A DNA stretch of 64,000 bases from Adiantum capillus-veneris (Eukaryota; Streptophyta; Polypodiopsida; Polypodiales; Pteridaceae): contig CM043944.1 of NCBI GenBank assembly GCA_014529385.2, positions 72,593,884 to 72,657,883 on the forward strand, in the 5' to 3' direction. This document shows, in pieces, positions 9,838 through 20,854 of the stretch. Every line of letters starts with the position of its first letter. The first letter of the stretch is position 1. A program made the translations under genes and the position numbers. The notes below the pieces were generated by a model, which searched no databases, had not been told where the DNA came from, and worked only from the letters and a program-made list of their open reading frames with translations.

Positions 9838-12568
9838 AAAATGTCTCAGAAGAGAAAGTCAAAGTCAGTTGATGCAACAGGCTCAACACCAAGTTCTTGG
9901 TATCTAGATTTTCACTTACCAAATGGTGGAAGTGATGAGAAATTCCACTTGTTCTTTCAAGATAAAGAGAAATTTCCCTTCAAGGACTGTGGTATTGTGA
10001 AGGAGATAAAGAAAGATTGTTCAGATCTTGAAATGTCTCCATGCCTTGGAGTAAGACTACTCAATGGTGACTCCTACATGTTGGAGCCTGTGGCCTTTGC
10101 TCAAAAATTGGTGAAGGTTGATTATGAAGGAGTGATAATGACAAAAGCAGGGTGGGTGGAGCTTCAAGACGACACTCCAAGTGAGAACTTTATAGACTTA
10201 TATATTGAGGGCTTTAAGAAAGTCAATCAATATTTAGGTAAATTGAGCAGCACAAAGAAGAATAAGAAGTGAAAGAATGAAGACACAGGTACAGCAACTC
10301 AATCTAAGACGCTCAAGGAGAGTCAGACTCCCTCACTTGGAGAAAATAGTGGAAATGTGGTCGAAGAAAATCTTTCAGTTATACCCTTACAGACTCAAGA
10401 AGCAGGAGATTCTAGTGGACTTGCAACCCTAATAGTTGGAACCCCCTAAGTGGAAGTGGTTGTGGACTTAGCATCCTTAGCTGTGTTGGCTCTATTATAC
10501 AGCCCAAAGAAAAAGATCTTGATAAAGAAGTTGCCAAAACTTCTAAGAGTGGGCTAGATGGATACGTCCGAATTGACCACTATTTTAAATTTGGTGTATA
10601 GTCTACCCAATTGATCCCAGTTCAGCAATGCAACCTTGCACCAGAAGGCTATAGATGCATACCATTGTCAGATGTATATGTGAAATATCTCTTGAAGCAA
10701 TTTGCAGGGCACTCTAGGCCAGTCTCCAGTGCAACAGACTTGATGCCGTATAACCCAATTACAAAAATGCCTTTACAAACATCTGAAGTGCATAGAGACA
10801 AGCTATCAACATACCACTACTGGATTCTAGCTGGTCAGCATTCCATCATAGAGGCTAGATCTTTTTTGCGTAACAACAGCACTAAGTATGCTTTGAGAAA
10901 AGAGTTCTACAAGTTTCGAACTGCAAGGATAGTGGTAGACACTCCGAAAGAGGTTGTTGTTCGAATTTCCAGAATGGAGAACATGGAGAGAATAATAGCA
11001 ATGAAACACTAGCCTTATGTGGAGGTCTTGAAGCATGGCCGTACTTAATGGCTTGCATATTCTAAACCAGCAAAACCCAAGGCAGGTGTTCCTGTCGGTC
11101 ATCCAAGTCGAGCAGGTTGGGATGTAAGTTCCACTTCCCTATTCTTGTTTTTGTTACAAATATGTCTTGAAATAAAGTTAATTTTCCTTTCTTTATTTTG
11201 AAAGCCTTTGTGAATGTGGCGAACATCGTGTTCAACCATAAATCATTTGCCAACAAAGAAGCACACATGGTCATGTACGATGATGAAACCTATGATCAAT
11301 GGATACACATCTTGGAGAAGCATCAGACATCAACTTCTTGTGGGCGACAACCAAGCATAACAACCTTTAGATGCCTAGCTGTTTTAGAAGATAATGATGT
11401 CAAGCTACTACAACAAGAGCTGGCAGATGAGAAGATTTGCTTAGTGAAGCAACCACGTCAACAAGCGGGCATGCTCGACCTCACTGCACGTGCAACGGTC
11501 TTAAATAAGACCAAGGTTTTTGAGCCCCAAATGTTGATGGAATTTAAAGAGATGGATCCATCAGCAATAGCAATTACTTCATGGGATAAATGTAAGTCTC
11601 ATTATAACATTACAGATGAGATTTACAAATCTCTCTTCACGAGTTGTACGCAATGGCTAAATCTCCTACTACAAAAAGGAAAGGAGAAAGAGCCAATTCT
11701 TGAGATCACTAGGGGATATGTGCAGTGGATCATTCCACAAAATAATTGCACTTCGAGTTTGCAATTCATTTTACCATGGACAATCAAGTGTGTTGGAAAG
11801 AATTTGGAAGGCATTGAGTTTCTCTGTAGTGAGAATAGCTCTAAAATTCGTGTTGGTGTTTGCATCATAGACACAACACACAAAAGTCTTACATCTAGTG
11901 GTTGGAGTGCTGCCCAATTTGGTAAAGTAATTGATGGAGTATGTGGGGTAGCACATCAACCATCAGAGTTTTTAATTTCTGGCTTAGTCAAGTATCAGCA
12001 TGGTGCTTCCCTAGAGAAGGCAATTTCTGAAAAAGCTAAATGGTATGAAATGCACGTTCTACCTTTGAGCTCCTTAATGGGATCAGAGACCATCCAAACA
12101 TGTGCTCTTTGCGAAGTAGTTTTTGGGGTTTGGGCATTTTTTGGTCAAGGAGAGCAGTACACCAACTACTCTAGTGTTAAAGAGTCATTGTTGGAGCCAA
12201 TGCATACTCTCTGCATCAATGACGACGAGTATGATGCTGTGACCACGGCCAAATCCTTTTTTGTACGTCCTGAAATCAAATGCATCTGTCTCAAAGAAGA
12301 TGATCAAGTGATAGACATCTTCTCAATAGGAGGCTATGGAACTAAAGAGGCACTACAACAACAGAGAAAGGTGATATCAGTTGCATGTAGTAGTGATCAA
12401 ATGACGCAATTGGAATCTCTTTTCCATTCCATAGTGGAAGAAGACCTTGATCTTAGAAGGTGGGCAGGTGTGGATAACACAAAGAAAGTCAATGCCAAGG
12501 ATTCAGAGGAAGAAGAGATTGAAGAACCATTGGATGCAAGCACTAAGGCCATTCTAGAAAGTCTATAG
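9838..12568 (+). pseudogene. ParB-like domain with possible DNA-methyltransferase-like C-terminus
   Basis: A T-rich acceptor (TTTTTACAG, ending 9837) precedes ATG 9841. The first frame (about 144 residues to TGA 10270) matches the copy at 28.7-29.3 kb, including the start VDATGSTPS and CLGV. That frame reads on to a TAA near 10449. A frameshift then leads to a segment interrupted by TAG 10599. There YHYWILAGQHSIIEA is followed by RIVVDTPKEVVVRISRMEN, in the order and spacing of the GERR/GHHR box and the LxEN box of ParB/sulfiredoxin-fold domains. An intron at about 11124-11204 (GTAAGT...AAAG) leads to a 450-residue frame to TAG 12568; the splice is one base out of phase. Near its end IDIFSIGGYGTKEAL, then RKVISVACS, resembles motif I of N4/N6 DNA methyltransferases. 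A clear DPPY motif is not visible. ParB-methyltransferase fusions are known in bacteria and phages; the assignment here is inference. Confidence 0.5.
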
Positions 12569-12639
12569 GAAACAAGTTAAGCTAGCCACCCATGATATTA
12601 CATTACTGATATTTAGATTATTATTTTTGTCATTTTATT

Positions 12640-12799
12640 TTATTTGTCCCATCTCAAATCTGCCCATGATGTTAAAAACATTGATGTTTGGCTTGTTAAG
12701 GATATCAAGTTCAATGATCTATCTCATGGTCTGATCAACAAATTGTTGCAATTGGAGTGTCGTCGTCACACTTTTGCTCTAAACGCATGTAAAATTGGT
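12640..12799 (+). other. Possible extra coding exon
   Basis: After the stop of the ParB-like gene, an open frame of about 50 residues ends at a good donor (ATTGGTAAGC near 12797). It reads like a protein (SAHDVKNIDVWLVKDIKF) but I cannot assign it. It may be a further exon of the upstream gene or a separate remnant. Confidence 0.25.
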
Positions 12800-14150
12800 A
12801 AGCATATCTTAGCTGCTTCTCATATTTTGTGCTCATTGGGTTGCTTGTTTGTTGAGAAAGTTTTTTTTGCACCATGGTGTCTATTTTCTTGGCTTCTCTC
12901 CTTATGTTGTGTGTAAGTAAGTCTTGGGGCTACATAGATGGAGAAGAGCTCTCTATGCATGCCGCCTTATGTGTGTAAGTAGTCTCTTCTTTTGGGAAAG
13001 GAAAGGAGTTGTCAAGTATTTGTGCATTATGGTGTTTTGAGTTTTGAGGTTTTGTGCTTGATTTTCTTAGAATTATATGAGCACTAATATGGTGAAGGTC
13101 AATCTTTGCATGTGAGTTTGTGCAGTGTTCAAAGGGATTGCTTAAGGAGTGTGTGTTGAATGGTTGAAGGGCATTTTGTGTTGAAGCACATAAGGAAGGT
13201 GTGAGTGTGTGTGTGTGTGTGTGTTGTATATGGTTTGTTTTGGTTTCCTTCTTTCTCCATAAAAGAGGGTGGTGCCCCTAAGAAATATGCGTGTGTAGGG
13301 TCTCACGGAGTGGTTGTCTGGTGGGAGCCTTGAGTTGAGCCCCATCTCAAAAAATCCGCTCTCACTATCTGATGCTTTAACCCTTGCTTTGCCTACCTTG
13401 TGCTTTCCTCTTGCCTTCTTAATCATGGCCGCTCATCTTATGCTCGACGAGAGAGAGATTTCCTATAGACGGAGCTTTCTCCTTCCTTTCCTTTGCTTTC
13501 CTTGCCGCGCACAAGCCTAGAACATCTATTTTCTTTTGTGCGAGCTCGAGAGAGAGAGAAAGAAAGATCTTTGCCTTGTCCAAGCTCAAAAGAGAGAGCG
13601 AGAGCTTGCTTCCCGCTCCTAGCTCTGAGCCCTCCCCCTTCTTGCCTTTCTTTTCTTCGTTGAATCAAGGTCGAAAGGGAGAGATAGAGAGAGACTTTGC
13701 TTCACTGACTTGTGTTGCTAGCCGAGGGCTAGCCGAGCTCTCTCCTCTTCCGAGCTCTTCACCCCATAACCCTCATCTCCTTCTTTTCATCCTTAGTTTC
13801 CCTAAAAACGTTTTTACTCATTATGCAACGACGGCGCCGTTGTTGGGGGAGCAACGCCGATGACATGGCAAGGCCGAGGTTTGGCCAACATGGAAATAGG
13901 CGGGACTGGCGCCAAAACTGTTCTCCTTGGGCTACTGATGCTATCCCGTTTCATGAGTAAGCTTTTACGACCCCCCCCGAGCTCGCTATGAGTTGTTCTT
14001 CCTCCCATGCGGCGCTGTTCGCTGCCTGCTTGCCCGCCATGAAAAATTTTATTTCCTTTTCACACACAACATGTGTGTTAATTTTAAAATAGGCGGCCAA
14101 ATTAATTGCTCATGTGAGCGGCCATAGCCTATAGGCCCTTGGAAATGGGC
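12800..14150. other. Non-coding stretch, LTR-like or leader-like
   Basis: No gene is recognised. The stretch holds a (GT)n tract at about 13201-13223, a TATA-like ATAAAAGA near 13260 and several AG/CT-rich patches (13545-13600, 13675-13700). It could be a decayed LTR or leader of the Ty3 remnant downstream, but I found no paired copy that would prove it. Confidence 0.35.
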
Positions 14151-14159
14151 GGCCAGAGT

Positions 14160-14860
14160 AAAGGACACCACATATGGAATACATGCCGCATGATTTTTCA
14201 GACTCTGAGCTCATCAAGGGCTTTTTGTGCTTTCGTAACAACACCATATTAGGCATACATTCCGGCCAAGGCAATGTAGTAGGCATTAAATTTGGCGTAT
14301 ATATAGTTTAAAGCATCGCCAAGCACATCAACTCCGAATCCCCTTTCGCGGATTTATTCCATTGCTTTGGGCACCACATTTGATACATATGTTGGCCAAA
14401 GCAATGCCAATCACGACATTCTTCTCCAGCAAGCCTTGACTAGCAATATCTTCGTGCATCTTATTGCCCATAAGAGCATCCCAAATAATGCCAAAATTAC
14501 CCTGCTCAGTAGCACCGACAACTGACACCGGAGTCTGCCTGCCAAGCCGTAAATCCCTTTAGACTTCTCAAACTGCATAGAACACATATGAACCCTACTA
14601 AGGAGGCCAAAATTCTCAGATGGCATTTCGATCGAGCGGACAAAACTTGCACGGAACCGGCCCCCGACGAATCTTTAACAACCAATAACTTGGCAACCGT
14701 AAATCCAACCACTGATCTGAAAAGACCGACGCGCTCCACAAAGTGAGCATTTCAAGCCGGTGCATTCGTTTCATTTTTGTCACCTTAGCAGTTGCCCAAT
14801 CCGGTACGGATTTGCAATCGACTTGAACTTCAAACTGCCATAACTTCTTCATCATAGCTC
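14160..14860 (-). pseudogene. PPR (pentatricopeptide-repeat) protein fragment
   Basis: On the minus strand, NKMHEDIASQGLLEKNVVIG followed by ALANICIKCGA is a recognisable copy of the linker between PPR motifs (normally a ...HE.I...G...N...G.AL..MYAKCGA pattern). About 120 bp further on, in another frame, GMYA, a stop codon, then YGVVTKAQKALDEL shows a second motif. Stops and frame changes throughout show decay. PPR proteins bind organellar RNA; this fragment cannot encode a working one. The wording resembles the large PPR families of ferns and bryophytes as I remember them, which is the main hint to the lineage. Confidence 0.55.
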
Positions 14861-15300
14861 CAATCGGCGAGCCGTAAAGACAAGCCGATAGAGAACTTCA
14901 AGAACTGCAGTTTCAAATCATAATCTCCCATTTGTTCTCACTTCAATCATAATCATTTTTAGAATCATTAAGGAATATTTTGGCCCTTTCAGCCACATCT
15001 CGCATACATTAATCATTGAACTTCGCCTGTTAACAAGCCCTCATCACTGACCATTAATCAAGTAGGCTTTCAATAAGCTTGATGTGCATCTTCTTGGCAT
15101 ATTTCTTAGCATGGGAGCGGCGCCGCATGACAACATTACCAATCTTACGGAGTTACTTGCAAGACTTATGAATTCACAACGACTCAAGGAGCCACAAGTG
15201 GTACGTCTCAAGGGAACCAAGCTTGCAGGACTCAAGGAGTCCAAGAGACAAGTTCTGCAGAAGATGTAGAAGGTAGCAATACACTAATTAAGAATATCAC
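14861..15300. other. No recognised gene
   Basis: A short open frame at 15084-15269 (+) may be the N-terminal edge of the decayed gag that follows, but it has no diagnostic motif. Otherwise I see nothing here. Confidence 0.3.
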
Positions 15301-15306
15301 CATGAG

Positions 15307-16080
15307 TTTCACGGGGAAGAGCGTGATCGTAACAAGGATGCAGTCAATACGTTCTTACAAAAGTGGAGTGGTATTCATAGATTGAGACACACCTCGGATA
15401 TAAAGACGGCTATGAAAACAAGGTTATCTCTTAAAGGCAAGGCCTCTGAGTGGTGGATGACATTTCCAATAGATGCTTGTCCTCCGTCTTGGGCTAGGTT
15501 TCAAGATTCTTTCTCCAAAGAGTTTTTGGACTTCAATGAAGAAGATAAGGATTGATTATCATGTATGTCCTCTCTCTCACATAGTACCTTCCCAAGTATC
15601 GGGAAATCATATTAAGACTAGAAGGTCTAGATGAATTCCAAAAGATACGGGGTTTTAATAGGGGTCTTGACAAAGACTATTGTCTTCATGTCAAGACCCA
15701 ACATCCAAAAACCTTGGAAGAAGCCATCAGTCATGCCCAAAGATATGATCATGACCAAGAGAGGAAAGGAAATGCTCCCTACTCTAAGAATACTTTTTCT
15801 AAAACTCAATGTGGCTAAGAGCCAATGGCGAGGTAGATCTCCCACACGTTCCAAGAGGAATAAGAGACAATCTACCTCTCCAAACCCACAAGAGGCTAAT
15901 AAGCCTAAGCACTCACAAGATACTCCACGTGGGTCTCTCACCACTGCTAATTTTGAGTGTGCAAAGAAGCACAATTTGTGTTTTAGATGTCTTCTAGACC
16001 AACATAACAAGAAAGATTGTCCTTTTTGCAAGGAAAGAAAAGGCCATGCACATGGTGCAATGCCTCACATTAAAGTAATC
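15307..16080 (+). pseudogene. Gag remnant with zinc knuckle
   Basis: The capsid-like part reads KGKASEWWMTFP and later FNRGLDKDYCLHVKTQHP with LEEAISHAQRY, typical of plant Ty3 gag. A frameshift leads to LCFRCLLDQHNKKDC, a CX2CX4HX4C zinc knuckle, near 15977-16022. The gag would form virus-like particles and bind element RNA; this copy is broken by a stop near 15556 and frame changes. Confidence 0.75.
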
Positions 16081-16204
16081 TCCTAAATATTGTGTTGTAG
16101 AGGCTCTTCATATGGAAGAAAAGCACAAGTGTTGTGGGCCTGCTTCAATGTGGCAACCCACCTTTGGCCCCCATGATTTGATTCTCATGCATGGTACTAT
16201 TAAC

Positions 16205-16480
16205 GACAACAACGTGTTTGTATTTTATTGGATGATAGTGCAACTCATAACTTCTTGAACTATAAGCTAATCAAGACATTGAAGCGTACACAGACTCCCT
16301 TCTCTCACAAATATGTGGTGTAGCAGATGTCTGGGAATGATAAAGAAGCATGGGACACAGTAGTTCAAGGGGTTGAACCTGTTGTTCAAGATCATACAAT
16401 GACCCTTGACTTCCAAGTTATTAACATGGACCGTGCTGATGTAGTTTTAGGATGGGATGCGTGGTTTAGGAAACACATTG
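16205..16480 (+). pseudogene. Aspartic protease remnant
   Basis: DDSATHNFLNYKLI near 16225-16270 corresponds to the catalytic D(S/T)G region of a retropepsin, with the glycine lost or replaced. A later VVLGWDAW segment near 16443-16465 matches the end of such domains. Stops follow on both sides. Confidence 0.55.
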
Positions 16481-16630
16481 CACACCAGTTATGAACACAA
16501 CTCCTTATCCTTCATGGCCAATGGTAAACAGGTGCTTTTGCTTGGTGAGAAAAATATGCCATCTGTACCTCTTATATGTATAGTCCAGCTTTCTATTTTG
16601 AAGTAAGAAGATTTAATAGATGAAGTCTTT

Positions 16631-18230
16631 TTGTGTTACTGCTTGGCTCCAAGTCTTGTGAATTCTGAAGAGCAAAGTTCGGTGAATTCTAATAATGGTA
16701 TGCAAAGTGAAAAGAATTCTAATGATAAGAAAAGTGTTAAAAAATCTAACGAGAAAAGTGCTCTCAATTTTAATTCTATAGAGCAACATGCAAATGTTGT
16801 AAAACAAACATTACAAAAATTACAAAATTCTCCATCCCAGCATAACTCTAGTTTATTTTCTCCTTTTGCACAGCAAAAGCTGACTTACTTACTCACTGAG
16901 TATAGTGATGTGTTTTCAAGTGATTTACTACCGGGTTTATCCCCTATGTGTGATTTGCAGCATGGCATAGATGTCTTGACAGGCACTAAATCGGTGAGTA
17001 AACCACCTTATCGTATGAGTGCTAAAGAAGCCAAGGAGGTTGAGAGTCAGTTGATTGACTACCTCGCTCGTGGTTTCATTGGACCTAGCACTTCACCTTG
17101 GGCATCACCAATTCTATTGGTAAAAAAGAAAGATGGTACTATGCGCATGTGCATAGATTATCGCGGACTAAATGCGATAACCATCAAGAACAAGTATCCT
17201 CTGCCTTGAGTGGATGAGTTGTTTGATAAACTCCATGGGGCAAGATACTATACAAAGATAGATATTCACTCAGGATACCACCATGTGCGTATCCTTTTGC
17301 AAGGTATCTCCAAAACTACCTTTAGAACACAGTGCGGGCATTTTGAATTTTTGGTTATGTCTTTTGGTCTAACCAATGCTCCAACTACATTTATGACACT
17401 CATGGATAGTTTCTTACTTCCCTATCTTGAAAAATTTCTTGTGGTTTTCCTTGATGACATTCTCATTTACAGTGAGACTGAAGATGAACACATAGAACAC
17501 TTACGACTAGTGTTAAAACAGCTATGAGCTCACGTGTTGTATGCTTAGCAAAGCAAGTGTGATTTCTTTAAAACAGAGATACATTACTTTGGTAATGTGA
17601 TCTCTTATTCTGGCATCAAAATGGACATTCACAAGGTCGCTGCCATTCTTTGATGGCCCCATCCCAACACGGTTGAGGAGCTTCAAATATTTTTAGGCAT
17701 GGCTGGATTTTATCGACAGTATATCCGTGATTATGCCAAAAATATTGTTCCTATGACAGATCAACTTAAAGCAAAAGGTAAGACCTTTTCTTGGGAAGAA
17801 GCCAAAAAACGCAGTTTTGAACAGCTCAAGGTAGCTATAGCCACTGCTCCCATCTTAGCAATCGTCGACCCACTTAAGCCGTTTGTGGTAGAGACTAATG
17901 CTAGTGAAAAAGAAATTGGTGTGGTACTTCTCCGGGAGGGAAGACCTAGAGCCTTTGAAAGTAAAAAGCTAGATAGAGCTCAACAAAATTAGTCTGTCTA
18001 TGAGAGAGAGCTCTATGCCATAATTCACGCTTTATATGGTGCTGAGTTTGAAGTAGTGTTTGACCATGAGAGTATCAAATGGCTTACTTCTCAAACGGAT
18101 GTAAAGGGCCGTAAAGCTACATGGGCCAAAATACTTCAAGATTATGATTGTAAGTTACGTTATCGCTCGCAAGGGGCGATATATTGTAGTAGCGGATGCA
18201 TTAAGTCGGATGCCTTAGATTAATTCACTT
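16631..18230 (+). pseudogene. Reverse transcriptase and RNase H remnant
   Basis: The reverse transcriptase shows [31 protein letters not shown] and the catalytic [10 protein letters not shown] block, the normal plant Ty3 form. RNase H follows with FVVETNASEKEIGVVL and ELYAIIHAL. Interruptions are TGA 17207-17209, TGA 17525-17527, a TAG near 17551, a TGA near 17652 and a TAG near 17990. It is not functional. Confidence 0.85.
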
Positions 18231-18529
18231 GCTTTCATAGAAATAAAGAGTGGTTTTTTAGAGTCATTACGTGGTGGAAAGTGTGCACAAGATCAATCAT
18301 ATGCTAAAGTGTGGAGTGCAATTTTAAAAAGATATCCCTCACACTCAAATGTCTCTATACAGCCAGATCAACATGTCTCTGCACGCACAGATAAAAACTC
18401 CAACACATAGAGCTCCATCCCTACTTAGGAAAAGCTTAAGCGATGGAAGAATTTTTCCATTTATGATGGCTACTTACTCCACAAAGGTAGAGTATTCGTG
18501 CCAAAGGACTCAGACACTAGGCACTAAAT

Positions 18530-19340
18530 GTATTTGAGTGTCACGATAGTCCAAGTGCTGGCCATGTAGGTATTTGTAAGATGTATGTCTTAGTTCGACA
18601 GTAATTTTATTGGCCGAGCTTATATTATGATGTTCAAGACTACGTACTAAACTGCCAACAATGCCAAGTTACTAAGGCAGAGCGCCTCAAGGTAGGTGGC
18701 CTTTTACATCCTTTAGAGATTACACAAGGTAAGTGGGAGAGTATCTTTATGGATTTTGTAGTAGGACTACCTACTACAAATCGTGGTCATGATGCCATAT
18801 GGGTAATTGTAGACCTTCTCACCAAGATGGGTTGATTCATTCCCGCCACTAAGACTACGATTAAGACACCAAAATTAGCACGGCTATTTGTAGAGCATAT
18901 ATATAAACTCTATAGTCTTCCAGCTAGTATCATTAGTGATAGAGATCAAAAGCTCGATAATCACTTCTGAAGAGCTATGTTCCAATGGTTTGAAACTAAA
19001 CTTAATCTTAGTACCGCTAATCATCCAAAAATGGATGGTCAAACATAGAGTTCATCAAGCGCTAGAGCATATGCTAAAAACGTACGTTAGCAAGAAGCAA
19101 ACCAATTGGGAAGACTACCTACCTATATTGGAATTTTCTTATAATAATTCAAATCATGTGTCTACATGGTTTAGTCCATTTATGCTTTTGTATGGATTTG
19201 AGCCTAGATCACCCGTTACGGTGGGGTTGGCTAAGGAGAAGATACAACAAGTGAAGGGTTTTCTCCAAGATCATTTTTACATGCTTCAAGTTGCTCAACA
19301 GAATATTAAGCAAGGTCAAGATCAATATAATCTAGTGGGG
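18530..19340 (+). pseudogene. Integrase remnant
   Basis: The zinc-binding part ends with LNCQQCQVTKAERL. The core shows WESIFMDFVVGLP (first catalytic Asp) and SIISDRDQK (second Asp). The glutamate region is broken by a stop at the position after HPKMDGQT. Multiple frame changes follow and recognisable sequence is lost near 19340, so any C-terminal domain is missing. Confidence 0.75.
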
Positions 19341-19439
19341 TTTTGTAAGTTTTTAATCTTATATTCCAGTGTGATGTGCAAGCCAATGGAAAGGTTCCAA
19401 GCTGAACATCCCACTGCAGAAAACGTTTTGTGTAACAAG

Positions 19440-19966
19440 AGAAGAGTTTAATGTTGTCCATGGCCTCTCCATGGACGATGATGACCCCAGATTGGTGAAG
19501 TGGGAGCAAATTACATATTTCAAGTGGTTCAGTGTATTCAGAGAGGCGAAGGATTGCAAAAAATATCTCTTCAAATGCAATAGCATTCATGGCGACATGT
19601 ATGACCAAGTACTTCAACTGCACTACGTACATGGTGTACCAGAAGCCCCCCACCAACATGGAAATTAATTCTGCTTTTGGGAAGGGTTTTGTAAAACAAT
19701 TCAGTCCAGTGTCAATTGCAAGTGGCTCAATCATGCAGTTCAATTGGGTTGAGGTTGATGTCCAGCATTTGCAGGAACCTCGAGAAAGGATACTACAATG
19801 CCCATGTTGAAAATTGGAGGGTGCGTAATACCCACCTTTCAAGTCAAAAAACAGAGGAGGGATCCATGGAAACAAAAGATGATTGCGATGGACAAGTAGC
19901 TCCGATAGTTGTTTGTGTTGTCAGGGAAATACCCCTCTCTATTAACAGCTCTCACAAAGTGACAAC
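19440..19966 (+). pseudogene. Frame-broken coding fragment, unknown
   Basis: Protein-like reading moves through three frames: from the ATG at 19471 (MDDDDPRLVKWEQ...), then a frame ending near 19810, then a frame carrying ENWRVRNTHLSSQKTEEG. No domain is recognised. It lies directly upstream of the coiled-coil/RING segment and may be its 5' part. Confidence 0.3.
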
Positions 19967-20717
19967 ATGTCATTTTTTGGGATCTCTGATTTGCAACACA
20001 TCATGGGTGCAAATGACCATCTCAGAAATCGACTACAGGATGCTAAACAAAAACTCAAGAATGCAGGTTAGGAGTTTGAAGCTGCGAGGGTTCTGAAAGA
20101 AAGCCATGATATGGTCAGCCATGTAGTACTTGCTATGAGACATAAGCTTCATGATGCTGAGAATGAATTGCGGTGTTTAGGCCTCAATGATAGTGTGGAT
20201 GCAAGGAGAGAAATAGAGCTCAAGGTAAAGATCGAAACACTAAAGGAGACATTGGATGGTTTGGGGTTTCATCACAGTGAGGACACCCCCACTGCTATTG
20301 ATATTGACATAACATGTCTTCATGTAAGTGCCGATGGTTTTTGTGATTGAAACTTATTTTTTGAATATGTACCCAACTATCCTATGTACTTACCATGCCT
20401 CTGTTTTGATTGGTTTGTAGATTAATGTAGAGGTGCAGGAAGCAAAAGTGCACGCCTGTGATAGTCAATTGCAGCTTCTCATGCAGATAAGTAGGATGAT
20501 ACAAGAGTCCTTCATCCCCAATACCCTATGCAAGATAGATATGGACACTTTTAAAGAGTGTATAGGAGGGGAGCGCGACGGGACAACAAGCAACGTGTGT
20601 ACTGGCTGTGATCTGCCACTAGAAGTACACAAAATCAGTGCAATGGTCAAAATGCCATGTGAGCATACCTATCACCTAATATGCTTTGTTGTTTCATGCT
20701 CCCTGGGGATCGTGTAG
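19967..20717 (+). pseudogene. Coiled-coil protein with RING-like finger, two exons
   Basis: Exon 1 (19967-20323) opens with MSFFGISDLQ and continues as a heptad-rich helix with one TAG at 20069-20071 where Gln fits. A GTAAGT donor at 20324 and a TTTGTAG acceptor ending 20420 join exon 2 in phase. Exon 2 contains VCTGCDLPLE and, about 15 residues later, MPCEHTYHLIC: Cys-X2-Cys, then Cys-X-His-X3-His-X2-Cys, the first part of a RING/RING-H2 finger. The final Cys pair appears only after a frame change, near 20710. RING fingers usually mark ubiquitin ligases. The FCP1-like segment 1.9 kb downstream may be the rest of this gene, with a satellite inserted in an intron. Confidence 0.5.
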
Positions 20718-20854
20718 AGCTTCCACCTGCCACAACAGAAGATACAATCTGAATGGTGTGGCAAGGTCATAGGGCAAGGACCTCCAATCACACAGAGTTC
20801 TGGTAAGATAATGTTAAGGAACAGTTATCCAACGTTGATTCCTACACTAGCCCT

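Larger units (their letters stand above)
15307..19340 (+). mobile_element. Decayed Ty3/gypsy retrotransposon, internal region
   Basis: Gag, protease, reverse transcriptase, RNase H and integrase remnants follow each other in Ty3 order on the + strand, with many stops and frameshifts. I found no LTR pair, primer site or polypurine tract. The right side is replaced by unrelated sequence soon after the integrase core, so the element is old and truncated. Several stops sit where CGA would be expected, for example TGA 17207-17209 in the PLPxVDELFD motif and TGA 17525-17527. Confidence 0.85.

Noticed and set aside
10270-10272. TGA as the true end of a short ParB-family protein
   Set aside because: The second family copy reads through this position with a sense codon and similar following residues, so the stop is secondary.
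19306-19875. Long minus-strand open frame (189 codons)
   Set aside because: It runs antisense across the junction of the Ty3 integrase remnant and the next fragment, which read as protein on the + strand. No motif on the minus strand.
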